Positions 18,196 through 28,699 are shown, counted from the first letter of the stretch. The stretch is DNA of 64,000 nt from Denitratimonas yunnanensis (SeqCode) (GCA_026410415.1 JAPMLR010000011.1:1-64000); one strand, 5' to 3'. Numbers and translations: made by a program. The notes: a model not told the origin generated them from the letters alone.

Positions 18196-19833
18196 TTACC
18201 CGGCAAACCCCGACGTGATCGGATAGCGCCGTTCACGGCCGAAGGCGAGCGGACTGACTTTCGGGCCAGGGGCGGCTTGACGGCGTTTCCATTCGTTGAG
18301 CCGCACCAATCGCAGCAGCCGCTGCACGGTCGTCGGATCGAATCCGGCAGATATCAACTCGCCGGAGGACTGCCCGCCTTCAATGTGGCGCTCGAGGATG
18401 GCGTCGAGCAGGTCGTACGGCGGCAAGGAATCCTGATCGAGCTGGTTCTCGCGCAGCTCCGCGCTGGGCGGGCGCGCAATCACTGCGTCGGGAATGCGCT
18501 CGCCATCGCCCTGCGCATTGCGCCAACGACACAGCGCGAACACATCGGTCTTGTAGACATCCTTGATCGGCGCGTAGCCGCCGCACATGTCGCCGTAAAT
18601 GGTGGCGTAGCCGACCGCGTATTCGCTCTTGTTGCCGGTGGTCAGCAGCAGGCCGCCGAACTTGTTCGAGAGGGCCATCATGATCGCGCCACGACAGCGG
18701 CTCTGCAGGTTCTCCTCGGTGACATCGGGCGCCATGCCATCGAACAGCGGCGCCAGTGCATCGAGAAACCCCGTGAACGGCGCCTCGATCGGCACCGTAT
18801 GCAAGGTCACGCCCAGCGCCTTGGCCTGCGCATCGGCCAGATCGTTGGAGAGATCGCTGGTGTAACGCGACGGCAATCGAACGGCGGTGACGTTCTCCGG
18901 CCCCAGCGCATCCACCGCGATAGCCAGCACCATGGCCGAATCCACACCACCGGACAGCCCGAGCAGCACGCCGGAAAATCCGTTCTTGCGGACGTAATCG
19001 CGGGTGCCGCGGACCAGCGCGCGCCACGCGAGCGATCCGCGGCTTTCGTCGGTTTCCGCGTCCCATTGCACCGGGGTGAAGCGGCGTGTGGCGGGTTCGA
19101 AATCGGCCACCAACCAACGATCGTCGAAGGCCCGCGCGGCCGCGTGAACGTGACCGTCGCCGTCGGCCAACACCGATCCACCATCGAACACGAGCTCGTC
19201 TTGTCCGCCGACCGCATTCAGGTAGGCCAGCGCCATGCCGGTTTCAGCCACGCGCCGCGCAATGAGCGCATCGCGCTGCGCCGCCTTGCCGTGCTCGAAC
19301 GGCGAGGCATTGGGCACCAGCACCAGCTCCGCACCATCGGCCGCCGTTTCCGCCAATGGCTCGGCAAACCAGAGGTCTTCGCAGATCAGCACGCCGACGG
19401 ACACACCGCACACCTCGACGATGCATGAACCGCCATCCGGATCCACGGCGAAATGGCGGCGCTCGTCGAACACGGCGTAGTTGGGCAACTCGCGCTTGCG
19501 GTAGGTGGTTTCGATGCAGCTGTCGCGCAGCACGCTGACGGCGTTGTAGACCACCGCGCCTGCCGCTTCCGGCCAGCCGACAACGGCCACGATGCCGCGC
19601 ACCTGTTTTGCCAGCGCTTCGATGTCGCGGGCACAGGCCTCAAGAAATGCCGGACGGAGCAACAGGTCTTCCGGCGGATAACCGCACAACGCCAGCTCCG
19701 GAAAAACGACCACGTCGGCCGAGAACTCATCGCGTGCTTGCGCGATCAGCGCACCGATGCGCTCGGTGTTGTCGGCAACGGCACCGACCGGAAAATCGAA
19801 CTGCGCCATTGCAATGCGAAGCTGACCAGGCAT
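18196..19833 (-). CDS. nadE: Glutamine-dependent NAD+ synthetase
   Basis: 545-residue two-domain enzyme making NAD+ from deamido-NAD+, ATP and glutamine. The N-terminal nitrilase-type glutaminase shows its Glu-Lys-Cys triad in 'ELALCGYPPEDLL', 'YRKRELPNY' and 'VLICEDLWF'. The C-terminal synthetase has the P-loop 'SGGVDSA' and 'TTGNKSEYAVGYATIYGD'. The start MPGQLRIAM at 19833 is chosen over an in-frame 19884. The 270 nt upstream to gspE hold no recognised gene and presumably carry the promoter. Confidence 0.96.
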   Translation of the reverse strand: MPGQLRIAMAQFDFPVGAVADNTERIGALIAQARDEFSADVVVFPELALCGYPPEDLLLRPAFLEACARDIEALAKQVRGIVAVVGWPEAAGAVVYNAVSVLRDSCIETTYRKRELPNYAVFDERRHFAVDPDGGSCIVEVCGVSVGVLICEDLWFAEPLAETAADGAELVLVPNASPFEHGKAAQRDALIARRVAETGMALAYLNAVGGQDELVFDGGSVLADGDGHVHAAARAFDDRWLVADFEPATRRFTPVQWDAETDESRGSLAWRALVRGTRDYVRKNGFSGVLLGLSGGVDSAMVLAIAVDALGPENVTAVRLPSRYTSDLSNDLADAQAKALGVTLHTVPIEAPFTGFLDALAPLFDGMAPDVTEENLQSRCRGAIMMALSNKFGGLLLTTGNKSEYAVGYATIYGDMCGGYAPIKDVYKTDVFALCRWRNAQGDGERIPDAVIARPPSAELRENQLDQDSLPPYDLLDAILERHIEGGQSSGELISAGFDPTTVQRLLRLVRLNEWKRRQAAPGPKVSPLAFGRERRYPITSGFAG

Positions 19834-20103
19834 GGGGAAGACGGCGTGAGAGTGGAACTGCAAGGATAGATCTACTTGCCCCATCGCGCTGCAAGCCAGA
19901 CGCTTCTCTTGAGTTGCTCCGGTTCATCGCTCCGTACCGGAAACAGAGCGTTTCATCCGCCTCTGAGGAGGCACTCAGAACGGGCAAAGCAGGTACTGTA
20001 GTGGGCGCCAGAACCCAGCCAAATTCAAGGCGCCGATAATTTTGTGTTGGTTCTTATCGGGGGTGAACTCAGACGCTGACGCATCGTCTTTGCGACGAAC
20101 GTT

Positions 20104-21585
20104 TTACTCGTCCCGCGTCACCCGCAGCACCTCATCGGCGCTGGTGATGCCGGCGATGACCTTGTTCCAGCCGTCTTCCAGCATCGCGGGCGTGTTCTTG
20201 CGGGCGTGGCGCAGGAGGTCGGCTTCGGAGACGCCTTCGTGGATCAGGCGGCGCATGGTTTCGTCGATGACGATCAGTTCGTAGAGGCCGGTGCGGCCTT
20301 TGTAGCCGGCGTTGCGGCCGGCCGCTTCGGGGCCGGGGCGGTAGAAGCGCAGGTTCGGATCGAAGGGTTTGCCGAAGGCGGCGCATTCGGCTTCGCTGGG
20401 CGTGTAGCTTTCGCGCGTGGCCGGGTCGAGCACGCGCACCAGGCGCTGCGCCAGCACGCCGAGCAATGAGGACGAGAGCAGGAAGGGTTCGATGCCCATA
20501 TCGTGCAGGCGCGTGACCGCGCCGACGGCGCTGTTGGTGTGCAGCGTGGACAGCACGAGATGGCCGGTGAGGCTGGCCTGAACTGCGATTTCGGCGGTTT
20601 CCAGATCGCGGATTTCGCCGACCATGACCACGTCCGGATCCTGACGCAGGATGGCGCGCAAGCCACGCGCGAAGGTCATGTCGACGCGCGCATTCACCTG
20701 GGTCTGGCCGACGCCGTCGAGGTAATACTCGATCGGGTCTTCGACGGTCAGGATGTTGCGGGTGGCATCGTTCAGACGCGTCAGCGCGGCATACAACGTG
20801 GTGGTCTTGCCGCTGCCGGTGGGGCCGGTGACGAGCAGGATGCCGTGCGGGCGGTGGATCAATTGATCGATGCGCGCTGCGGTGGTGGCATCCATGCCGA
20901 GTTGGGAGAGATCGAGACGGCCCGCCTGTTTGTCGAGCAGGCGCAGCACGACGCGTTCGCCGTGGCCGGCGGGAATGGTGGAAACACGCACATCGACCGG
21001 TCGACCGGCGATGCGCAGGCCGATGCGGCCATCCTGCGGCAGGCGCTTTTCCGCGATGTCGAGCTTGGCCATGACCTTGATGCGACTCACCACCGGCGCG
21101 GCCACGGCCTTCTTCGGCGCCAGCACTTCGCGCAGCACGCCATCGACGCGGAAGCGCACGACGAGTCGATTCTCGAACGGTTCGATATGAATGTCGGAGG
21201 CGTTCTCGCGTACCGCTTCGGTCAGCAGCGCGTTGATGAGGCGGATGATCGGCGCATCGTCCTCGCTTTCGAGAAGATCGGTGGGCTCGGGCAACGCCTC
21301 GGCGATCTGGTTCAGATCGAGCGCATCGTCCATGTCGGCGGCCACGGTCAGAGCGTCATCCGAACCGCCTTCGTACAGCCCGCGCAGCAGACGTTCGTAG
21401 GCATCCGCGTCAAGGCGTTCCAGCTTCAGCGGCCGGCGCGCGTGACGGCGCAGCTCCGCGATCACTTCAGGCTTCACGCCGGGACGGCACACCACGCGTG
21501 CGGCATCGGCCTCGAACACGGTGATCGTCGCGCCGTGGCGGCGCGCGAAGCCGAATCCCGGACGCGCGGGCGTCGGCTCAGTCAC
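20104..21585 (-). CDS. gspE: Type II secretion ATPase GspE
   Basis: 493-residue cytoplasmic ATPase driving pseudopilus assembly. Walker A 'GPTGSGKTT' (near 255), Asp box and Walker B 'DVVMVGEIRDLETAEIA', His box 'LSTLHTN' are intact. The zinc-binding tetracysteine insert that most GspE proteins carry before 'GRTGLYE' is absent; only one Cys remains there. I recall the same absence in xanthomonad XpsE. The N-terminal domain is shorter than in many GspE. The GTG start overlaps the gspD stop by 8 nt. No gspF-N genes follow; nadE lies next, after a 270-nt gap. Confidence 0.93.
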   Translation of the reverse strand: MTEPTPARPGFGFARRHGATITVFEADAARVVCRPGVKPEVIAELRRHARRPLKLERLDADAYERLLRGLYEGGSDDALTVAADMDDALDLNQIAEALPEPTDLLESEDDAPIIRLINALLTEAVRENASDIHIEPFENRLVVRFRVDGVLREVLAPKKAVAAPVVSRIKVMAKLDIAEKRLPQDGRIGLRIAGRPVDVRVSTIPAGHGERVVLRLLDKQAGRLDLSQLGMDATTAARIDQLIHRPHGILLVTGPTGSGKTTTLYAALTRLNDATRNILTVEDPIEYYLDGVGQTQVNARVDMTFARGLRAILRQDPDVVMVGEIRDLETAEIAVQASLTGHLVLSTLHTNSAVGAVTRLHDMGIEPFLLSSSLLGVLAQRLVRVLDPATRESYTPSEAECAAFGKPFDPNLRFYRPGPEAAGRNAGYKGRTGLYELIVIDETMRRLIHEGVSEADLLRHARKNTPAMLEDGWNKVIAGITSADEVLRVTRDE

Positions 21586-23629
21586 GGCGTTCGACCTGAT
21601 CCGGCAAGCTGGGCTCCACCGGCGGCGGGTTGCGGAACAGGTCCACCGACGGCAGGGAAATCTCGTCCAGCGCCGGCAGGAGTGGCTGCGCGTCGCCGCG
21701 ATAGCGCAATTCCTTGTTCTCGCGCATGCGCAATTGTTCGGCGCGCAGATAGTTGTATTTCTCGCTGGATACCGCCGCCTCGGTGATCGCGTCCCGCAGG
21801 ATGATCGGCCTGAGGAAAATCATCAGATTGCGCTTTTTCCGCTGCGCGCTGCGGCTCTTGAACAAATGGCCGAGTACCGGAATGCGGCTGACGCCGGGCA
21901 CGCCCTGCATGCTTTCGCGGGTTTCCTCTTCCTTCAGGCCACCGAGCACGAGCAGGCCGCCATCGGGCACCAGTACCGAAGTGGTGAGTTCGCGCTTGTT
22001 GGTGATCAGGTCCACCGCACCGGATACGGTGCTGGCGATGGCCGAGACTTCCTGCTTGATCTCCAGGCGCACCGCGGTGCCTTCGTTGATGTGCGGGGTG
22101 ACGGTGAGGATCAGGCCCACGTCCTTGCGTTCCACGGTCTGGAACGGATTCGTCGGCTGGCTGCTGGTACCGCCGGTATTGGTGTACTGGCCGGTCAGGA
22201 ACGGCACTTCCTGCACCACCTTGAACTGGGCTTCGGTGTTGTCCAGCGTGACGACCGACGGGTTGGACAGCACGTTGGCGCGGCCATCGCCGCGCAGCGC
22301 CTTTACCAACGCGCCGATCTGGAACAGGTTGATCTCGGTGCCATTCGGGCCGGGAACGGTGACGCGGCCGCCGACCCAGCCCATGTTCAAGCCACCGCTG
22401 CCGCCGAGTGCTCCGAGGGGATCGGTCATCGCGCCGATGATGCCGCCCAGACCACCCGCGCCGGGGAAATTGGAACCGCCGATATAGCCGCGCTCGCCAT
22501 CGAAGTTGGTGCTTTGCCACTGCACGCCGAGCTCGTCGGCCAGTTCGTCGGTGACTTCGGCAATGATCGCTTCCACCAGCACCTGCGCGCGGCGCACGTC
22601 CAGTTGGCGTACCACGGCGGAAAGATCGCGGAACACGGCCGGTGAGGCCGTGATGACCAAGGCGTTGGTTTCGGCATGCGCCTGAATCGTGGCGGCCTTC
22701 GCGCCTTCGCCGCCAGCATGGCCGGTGAGCGTGCCCGCCACGCTGTCCAGGATCGGCATCAGATCTTCGGCACGCGCGTTGCTGAGGTACAGGACCTGCG
22801 TGTTCTCGCCGCCATCCAGTGGCGTGTCCAGATGCGCGACCAGACTGCGCAAGCGCAGTCGATTGGCACGGTCGCCGGAGAGCAGGATCGAGTTGGTGCG
22901 CTCATCGGCGATCAGCTTGGGGCCGGAAGCGGCTGCGCCGCCGGCACCACCATCGAGGGTGGTCAACGTGCGCGCCACTTCGGCGGCGCTGGCATGGCGC
23001 AAGGGAATGACTTCCACTTCCGCATCCGAGGCGGTATCCATGCGCCGGATCAGTTGCATCAGGCGTTCGACGTTGCCGGCGCGATCGCTGATCAGAATCG
23101 AGTTGTTGCCGGGGTTGGCGGTGAAGGTGGCCTGCTGCGGCGCGAGCGGGCGCAGCAGCTTGACCACGTCGTCGGCGGACACGTGCTGCAGCGGGATCAA
23201 CCGCGTGACCAGTGCATCCGGGCCACCGCCGCCGTTGCCGACGCTGCCGTCCTGCGCGGCCACGGCATCGGGCACCAGCTTGATCATGTTGCCGGCGGAA
23301 ATGGCGGCGAACCCGTGCACGCGCAGCACCGAAAGGAACGTTTCGTAGATCTCCGCCGGCGTCTGCGGCTTGGCCGAAATCACCGTGACCCGGCCTTCCA
23401 CGCGCGGATCGAGGATGAAGCTCTTGCCGGTGATCTCGCTGACCGTCTGCACCAGCACGCCGATGTCGGCGGCGCGCAGGTTCAGCGTGTGGCGACCATC
23501 GGGCGTGCTCACCGAGGCCGGTTCTGCCGTGGCAGGCGTCACGCCCGGAGGAACCTGCGCATGCAGTGGCAGAGCCAGGGTCAACAATGCGGCGCAAGCG
23601 AAGGTTCGTGCGGGAAGGGCGAGACGCAT
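21578..23629 (-). CDS. gspD: Type II secretion secretin GspD
   Basis: Outer membrane secretin of the general secretory pathway, about 683 residues. Signal peptide (MRLALPARTFACAALL), N0 domain ('LNLRAADIGVLVQTVSEITGK'), N1-N3 repeats (to about 370), then the secretin channel domain with 'RANVLSNPSVVTLDN' and the signature 'GVSRIPVLGHLFKSR' near the end. An upstream ATG at 23659 overlaps the gspC stop; the start at 23629 gives the better signal peptide. No pilotin-binding S-domain is obvious. Middle member of gspC-D-E. Confidence 0.93.
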   Translation of the reverse strand: MRLALPARTFACAALLTLALPLHAQVPPGVTPATAEPASVSTPDGRHTLNLRAADIGVLVQTVSEITGKSFILDPRVEGRVTVISAKPQTPAEIYETFLSVLRVHGFAAISAGNMIKLVPDAVAAQDGSVGNGGGGPDALVTRLIPLQHVSADDVVKLLRPLAPQQATFTANPGNNSILISDRAGNVERLMQLIRRMDTASDAEVEVIPLRHASAAEVARTLTTLDGGAGGAAASGPKLIADERTNSILLSGDRANRLRLRSLVAHLDTPLDGGENTQVLYLSNARAEDLMPILDSVAGTLTGHAGGEGAKAATIQAHAETNALVITASPAVFRDLSAVVRQLDVRRAQVLVEAIIAEVTDELADELGVQWQSTNFDGERGYIGGSNFPGAGGLGGIIGAMTDPLGALGGSGGLNMGWVGGRVTVPGPNGTEINLFQIGALVKALRGDGRANVLSNPSVVTLDNTEAQFKVVQEVPFLTGQYTNTGGTSSQPTNPFQTVERKDVGLILTVTPHINEGTAVRLEIKQEVSAIASTVSGAVDLITNKRELTTSVLVPDGGLLVLGGLKEEETRESMQGVPGVSRIPVLGHLFKSRSAQRKKRNLMIFLRPIILRDAITEAAVSSEKYNYLRAEQLRMRENKELRYRGDAQPLLPALDEISLPSVDLFRNPPPVEPSLPDQVERRD

Positions 23630-23658
23630 GGTGTCGAGTTTTCCGTGGTGGTTCGGCA

Positions 23659-24567
23659 TCACATTCCGAGCCGAAGTTTGATGATCTTGCCGTCACGCTC
23701 CACGTCGATCTGCACCTGCTTTGCGTCGCGCAGGTTGGCGAGCAGTTCGCTTTGTCGCGCCGGGTTGTCGAGGGGGATGCCGTTGACGGCGGTAACGATG
23801 TCGCTGGGCTTCAATCCGGCCTTTTCCAACAGATCCGAGTCGCGCCCGGCATTGATGCGTACGCCACGCATGCGTCCGTTGACGAACGCCGGCATCACCT
23901 GGACCTGCTTCGCCAGCTCCTGCACGTTCGGCAGGTTCGTGGCGCGGTAAGTCTGCATGTCCGGCATCGCGGCGGCGATCGAGGGGTTGATCGACATGCT
24001 GCCGAGGGCACTGCCGCCACCCGGCAACGGCACACGCGTCGGCGTGCGGCCGCGCGGCGCGGCCGAGTCGCCACCGGAAGTTTCAGTCAGGCGCAGACTC
24101 AGCGTTTCGCTGACGCCACCACGCGACAACACCACCACGCCGGCGAGGATCTGTTCCAGTCGTGCATCGCCCGGCAACGGGTCACCGACCCGATAGGGCC
24201 GATCGGTGCCCTGCTCATCGGCGATGATCGCGATGCCGCCTTCGGGACGGGTTTCGTTGAAAGTGCCACGCAGGGTGAGCTTGAGCGCGGTTTCCTGCAG
24301 CTTCGACTGCGCCAGCGCAGCCAGGTCGACCTGCCCCTGGGTATCACCGAACAAGTGCCACTTCGCAATCTGGCCGCGTGCGACCGGGGAGGCATTCGCC
24401 GACAGCACCGCCGCCGGTCCCGCGGCCGGGAGGTCAGGCCCGGCCAAACCCAGCCATGCCAATCCCACCGCCTTCCATGCGCAGAAGAAGAACGCGCCGG
24501 CCAAGGCGAGCCGCGCCGGCCAGGGCGAGGTACGCAGCGGGCGAGGCAGGATCAACGCATCGAACAT
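23659..24567 (-). CDS. gspC: Type II secretion inner-membrane protein GspC
   Basis: 302-residue bitopic protein linking the inner-membrane platform to the secretin. One membrane helix (about 20-42, 'LALAGAFFFCAWKAVGLAW'), an HR domain (about 70-170, 'KWHLFGDTQGQVD', 'LRGTFNETRPEGGIAIIAD') and a C-terminal PDZ domain ('LLEKAGLKPSDIVTAVNGIPL'). The start MFDALILP at 24567 is preferred to an in-frame 24609. First gene of the three-gene cluster; 62 nt separate it from the upstream rhlB stop on the same strand. Confidence 0.92.
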   Translation of the reverse strand: MFDALILPRPLRTSPWPARLALAGAFFFCAWKAVGLAWLGLAGPDLPAAGPAAVLSANASPVARGQIAKWHLFGDTQGQVDLAALAQSKLQETALKLTLRGTFNETRPEGGIAIIADEQGTDRPYRVGDPLPGDARLEQILAGVVVLSRGGVSETLSLRLTETSGGDSAAPRGRTPTRVPLPGGGSALGSMSINPSIAAAMPDMQTYRATNLPNVQELAKQVQVMPAFVNGRMRGVRINAGRDSDLLEKAGLKPSDIVTAVNGIPLDNPARQSELLANLRDAKQVQIDVERDGKIIKLRLGM

Positions 24568-24629
24568 GGACGAATCGGGACCGGAAGGCGAGGCGCTGAA
24601 CTGTAGCAAACCCCTGTGCGGGGCGTCGC

Positions 24630-26336
24630 TCAGTGACGCGAGGGTGGACGCTTGAAAAAGCCGCCGACACGACGTTTGAGCCGCGCGAACAGGGATTCCT
24701 CCGCATCGGTTGTCGTGGCTGCCGACTCGACCGGCTTCTCGATGCGATCGCCATGCAGCAAACGCGCCTCGACCTTCTCGCGCGCTTCACGCTGGCGGCG
24801 GCCACCTCGGCGGCGACGCTTCTTCGGTGCATCGGAAACGGCAGAAGGCGCAGATTCGATCGGAGTCACGGTCAGCGCCGGCGCTGCAGGCTCTGCCTTG
24901 TCTCCGGCCTGCTCACCGCCACGCGGTGTGCGACGCGGCGAACGCGGGGTGCGGCCACCTTCACGCTCGGAACGCTCGCCGCTGCGTTGTCCGGCACCGC
25001 TCCGCCGACGGCGTCCGTCCTCACCACCACTGCCCTTTCCGGCGGACCGTTCCTTCTCGACCGCCTTCTGCTCGCGCACCTCGCGGTAGATCTCACCGAT
25101 GCTGTCGCCGTCGTCGTCCGCATTCGCGCCTTCGGAACGAACCCGCTCGGGGCGAGGCAGCGCGGTCATCAATTCGGCAGTCACCTGGCCTACGGGGATC
25201 TTCTGTTCGATGTAGGCCTCGATGTCGGGCAGGCTCATCGCGTACATCTCGCAGGCGAAACTGACCGCATCGCCTTCCTCGCCCAGGCGCGCGGTGCGGC
25301 CGATGCGGTGCACGTAATCCTCGGCATCGAACGGCAGGTCGTAGTTGTATACGTACTTGATGCCGTCGATGTGCAAACCGCGCGCGGCCACGTCGGTGGC
25401 GACCAGGATTTCGAGCTGGCCCGCCTGGAACTTGCGCAGCAGGCTTTCACGCTTTTTCTGCGGCACGTCGCCGGACAGCACGCCGACGCGGTAACCGGCC
25501 CTTTCCAGTGCCTTGGCGACGCGTTCGACGAACACCTTGGTGTTGACGAACACCATCGTGCGCGCACCTTCGCTGCGCGACAAAAGACCCAACAACAGCG
25601 GCAACTTCTCGTCGTTGGACGGGAAATACACGATCTGCCGAACCCGGGCCGCGGTGATGGTTTCGGTTTCCACGACGAGCTTTTCCGGCTCGTTCATGTG
25701 CTCGTAGGCCAACTCCAGCACGCGGTGGCTGAGCGTGGCCGAGAACAGCATGGTCTGGCGCGTGGTGCGCGCCGGCATGCGGCGCAGCAGGAATCGGATG
25801 TCCTTGATGAAGCCGAGGTCGAACATGCGGTCGGCCTCGTCCAGCACGCATATCTCGCACGCGTGCAGCGACACCACCTTGTGCTGCTTGACGTAGTCGA
25901 TCAGGCGCCCGGGCGTGGCGATGATGACGTCGGCACCCTGCTGCAACAATTCGCGCTGCTTGTCGTAGTCCACGCCGCCGTAGACCAGCGCGAACTTCAG
26001 GCCCAGATCGGAGGCGAACTTGACCGCATCCTTGTGAATCTGGATCGCCAGTTCTCGCGTTGGCGCCAGTATCAGCGCCCGCGGATCCTCGGGCTTGCGC
26101 TCGGCCAGCGCCGGACCGGTCAGCAGGCGGTTGATCACCGCCACCAGAAAAGCAAGGGTCTTGCCGGTGCCGGTCTGGGCCTGGCCGGCGACATCGCGCC
26201 CGGTCAATGCCACCGGCAGGGTCATGGCCTGGATCGGCGTGCAGCGTGAAAAGCCTGCGCTTTCCAGTCCAGCTAGGAGGGCGGGCGCCAGCGGCAGGCT
26301 GGAAAAGGTGATGTCGGTCAGCGGTTTGTCGCTCAT
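24630..26336 (-). CDS. rhlB: ATP-dependent RNA helicase RhlB
   Basis: 568-residue DEAD-box helicase. Motifs in order: 'AQTGTGKT' (I), 'PTREL' (Ia), '[13 protein letters not shown]' (II), 'SAT' (III), '[14 protein letters not shown]' (V) and 'HRIGRTAR' (VI). RhlB unwinds RNA in the degradosome. The last 170 residues are an Arg/Gly/Ser-rich disordered tail ('[17 protein letters not shown]') of the sort found in xanthomonad RhlB, longer than the E. coli tail. The start MSDKPLTD at 26336 matches the family; the open frame extends upstream without coding sense. Divergent from trxA-rho. Confidence 0.95.
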   Translation of the reverse strand: MSDKPLTDITFSSLPLAPALLAGLESAGFSRCTPIQAMTLPVALTGRDVAGQAQTGTGKTLAFLVAVINRLLTGPALAERKPEDPRALILAPTRELAIQIHKDAVKFASDLGLKFALVYGGVDYDKQRELLQQGADVIIATPGRLIDYVKQHKVVSLHACEICVLDEADRMFDLGFIKDIRFLLRRMPARTTRQTMLFSATLSHRVLELAYEHMNEPEKLVVETETITAARVRQIVYFPSNDEKLPLLLGLLSRSEGARTMVFVNTKVFVERVAKALERAGYRVGVLSGDVPQKKRESLLRKFQAGQLEILVATDVAARGLHIDGIKYVYNYDLPFDAEDYVHRIGRTARLGEEGDAVSFACEMYAMSLPDIEAYIEQKIPVGQVTAELMTALPRPERVRSEGANADDDGDSIGEIYREVREQKAVEKERSAGKGSGGEDGRRRRSGAGQRSGERSEREGGRTPRSPRRTPRGGEQAGDKAEPAAPALTVTPIESAPSAVSDAPKKRRRRGGRRQREAREKVEARLLHGDRIEKPVESAATTTDAEESLFARLKRRVGGFFKRPPSRH

Positions 26337-26580
26337 GGGATCCTTGGGGATACAGCGGACCAGCCATCTGCGGAATGACGCGCTTCCGGCGCGGCGCGGG
26401 GCTGGTCTGAACAGTGAAAGAAGATGCCGCGGTGTACAGGCGATCTTGCGTGGGCCGGAAACTTCCCGCCAAACTGCCGGCCCGCAGGGCGAAACTGTGC
26501 CCCAACCTTGAAATGGCCGCAATGGCCGCCAATTGTAGCCGATGCGGCGCCGCAGGCGTGCCGCTTCCCAGGAGCGATAG

Positions 26581-26907
26581 ATGAGCGACAACGTGTTGAA
26601 CGTCGGCGATGCCGACTTCCAGGACCAGGTGCTGGCCTCCGAAACGCCGGTGCTGGTGGATTTCTGGGCCGAATGGTGCGGCCCCTGCAAGATGATCGCC
26701 CCCATCATCGACGAACTGGCCGAGAGCTATGCGGGACGGGTGAAGGTGGTGAAGGTCAATGTCGACCACGCCCGCCAGACTGCGGCCAAATTCGGGGTTC
26801 GCGGCATTCCGACACTGCTGGTGTTCAAGGACGGCGAAGTCAAGGCGTCGCAAGTCGGCATGGTCGGCAAAGCCCAACTTGCCCAGCTGATCGACAGCGC
26901 CGTCTGA
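26581..26907 (+). CDS. trxA: Thioredoxin 1
   Basis: 108-residue thiol-disulfide reductase with active site 'WCGPCK' (near 32-37) and the cis-Pro loop '[12 protein letters not shown]'. An AGGAGCGATAG leader supplies the Shine-Dalgarno. It lies upstream of rho in the same direction and divergent from rhlB, as in E. coli and xanthomonads. The 244 nt to rhlB carry both promoters; none is clear enough to map. Confidence 0.97.
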   Translation: MSDNVLNVGDADFQDQVLASETPVLVDFWAEWCGPCKMIAPIIDELAESYAGRVKVVKVNVDHARQTAAKFGVRGIPTLLVFKDGEVKASQVGMVGKAQLAQLIDSAV

Positions 26908-26959
26908 TCCAGCGCATCAGCCCTGTCGGCCGCACCATCGGCGGGGCTGGATGAATCGC

Positions 26960-26989
26960 GATGCACGGCGTATCTTTACGCCGTGCATC
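26960..26989 (+). terminator. Perfect 13-bp hairpin between trxA and rho
   Basis: GATGCACGGCGTA and its exact complement, separated by TCTT, lie 53 nt after the trxA stop and about 105 nt before the rho start. There is no U-run. It may end trxA transcripts, protect their 3' ends, or belong to the rho leader, which is autoregulated in E. coli. Confidence 0.6.
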
Positions 26990-27093
26990 CGGCGGTGTAA
27001 CGTGCCGCTCACATTGCAGGCGCGACTCCGCGCCGCTCCTTTTCGATTCCGTCCCTGTTTGGACCTACTCGCAGCTTCAGCGAGATCATTCCC

Positions 27094-28680
27094 GTGCAAG
27101 AAAACCCTACCGATACCCCGGTCGCTCCGACCGCTCCTGCGCGTGCCGAGGGCGACACCCCGGCCACGCCCCGTACCGAGACGTCTGCGTCCGCACCTGC
27201 CGACAACGGCGGCAATTCTTCGCCAGGCGGCAACGGCGGCGGGAACAGCGGCAATGGCGGCGAAGGTGGCAACAATCCACGCAACCGGCGCAACAAGAGC
27301 AAGCACCGGAAGCAGCGTGGCGACCGCCCACCGCGCGAGGCGATGCCGGACGTCGGCGACGACGAGTCTCCGGTCGCCGACAACCGACCCCTCGCACCGC
27401 TGCCGCCCGGTTTTCCGACCTACAGTCTGGCCGACCTGAAGCGCCTGCCGGCGCACAAGCTGCTCGACATCGCCGACCAGCTGGGCATCGGCGACAGCGT
27501 GTCGCGCGCCCGCAAGCAGGACGTGATCTTCGCGTTGCTGAAGGTGCTGACACGCCACGGTGATGGCGTGGCCGCCGACGGCGTGCTGGAAATCCTGCCC
27601 GATGGCTTCGGTTTCCTGCGCTCGCCCGAAGCCAGCTATCTCGCAGGTCCGGATGACACATACATCTCGCCGAGCCAGATCCGCCGCTTCAACCTGCGCA
27701 CCGGCGATTTCCTGACCGGACGCATTCGCAGCCCGAAGGATGGCGAACGCTACTTCGCACTCGCGCTCGTCGACACGATCAACGGCGAGCCGCTGGAGGC
27801 GTCCAAGAACAAGGTGTTGTTCGAAAACCTGACGCCGCTGTTCCCGCGCGAACGCTTCCATCTGGAGCGCGGCAACGGCTCGTCCGAAGACATCACCGGC
27901 CGCATCCTCGACCTGATCGCTCCGGTCGGGCGTGGCCAGCGCGGCCTGATCGTCAGCCAGCCCAAGGCCGGCAAGACGATGCTGATGCAGAACGTGGCAC
28001 AGGCCATCATGCACAACCATCCGGACGTGCATCTGATCGTGCTCTTGATCGACGAACGCCCGGAAGAAGTCACCGAGATGCAGCGCAGCGTACGCGGTGA
28101 AGTGGTGTCTTCCACCTTCGACGAACCCGCCGCACGCCACGTGCAGGTGGCCGAAATGGTGATCGAACGCGCCAAGCGCCTGGTCGAGCACAAGAAGGAC
28201 GTGGTCATCCTGCTGGATTCCATCACCCGTCTGGCGCGCGCCTACAACACCGTGGTGCCGTCCAGCGGCAAGGTGCTGACCGGTGGTGTCGACGCCAACG
28301 CGTTGCAGCGCCCCAAGCGCTTCTTCGGCGCCGCGCGCAAGGCCGAAGAAGGTGGCTCGCTCACCATCCTCGCCACCGCGCTGATCGAAACCGGCTCGAA
28401 GATGGACGAGGTGATCTACGAGGAGTTCAAGGGCACCGGCAACATGGAAGTGCACCTGTCCCGTCGCATTGCCGAAAAGCGCGTCTACCCGGCCATCCAC
28501 ATCAATGCCTCCGGCACCCGCCGCGAGGAATTGCTGATCGAACCTGATTATCTTCAGAAGATCTGGATCCTGCGCAAGCTGCTGCATCCGATGGACGAGT
28601 TGGCCGCGATGGAGTTCATGCTCGACAAGATGAAGAATACCAAGACCAACGAAGAGTTCTTCAGCTTCATGAAGCGCTGA
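27094..28680 (+). CDS. rho: Transcription termination factor Rho
   Basis: 528-residue hexameric RNA-dependent ATPase. After a disordered Gly/Asn/Pro-rich N-terminal extension (about 1-105, with '[18 protein letters not shown]' then a basic patch) come the Rho_N helical domain ('[20 protein letters not shown]'), the cold-shock-like RNA-binding domain ('[14 protein letters not shown]'), Walker A 'PKAGKTM' and Walker B '[15 protein letters not shown]'. The GTG at 27094 with a weak GAGA is the only start that keeps the extension; an ATG at 27343 would remove most of it. E. coli Rho is 419 residues, so this is a long form. Confidence 0.95.
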   Translation: MQENPTDTPVAPTAPARAEGDTPATPRTETSASAPADNGGNSSPGGNGGGNSGNGGEGGNNPRNRRNKSKHRKQRGDRPPREAMPDVGDDESPVADNRPLAPLPPGFPTYSLADLKRLPAHKLLDIADQLGIGDSVSRARKQDVIFALLKVLTRHGDGVAADGVLEILPDGFGFLRSPEASYLAGPDDTYISPSQIRRFNLRTGDFLTGRIRSPKDGERYFALALVDTINGEPLEASKNKVLFENLTPLFPRERFHLERGNGSSEDITGRILDLIAPVGRGQRGLIVSQPKAGKTMLMQNVAQAIMHNHPDVHLIVLLIDERPEEVTEMQRSVRGEVVSSTFDEPAARHVQVAEMVIERAKRLVEHKKDVVILLDSITRLARAYNTVVPSSGKVLTGGVDANALQRPKRFFGAARKAEEGGSLTILATALIETGSKMDEVIYEEFKGTGNMEVHLSRRIAEKRVYPAIHINASGTRREELLIEPDYLQKIWILRKLLHPMDELAAMEFMLDKMKNTKTNEEFFSFMKR

Positions 28681-28699
28681 TTCCCACGCTTCGGATTCG

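Noticed and set aside
18043..19428. A 461-codon plus-strand frame opposite nadE
   Set aside because: Shadow of the conserved nadE gene; His/Arg/Gln-rich composition typical of antisense frames in GC-rich DNA.
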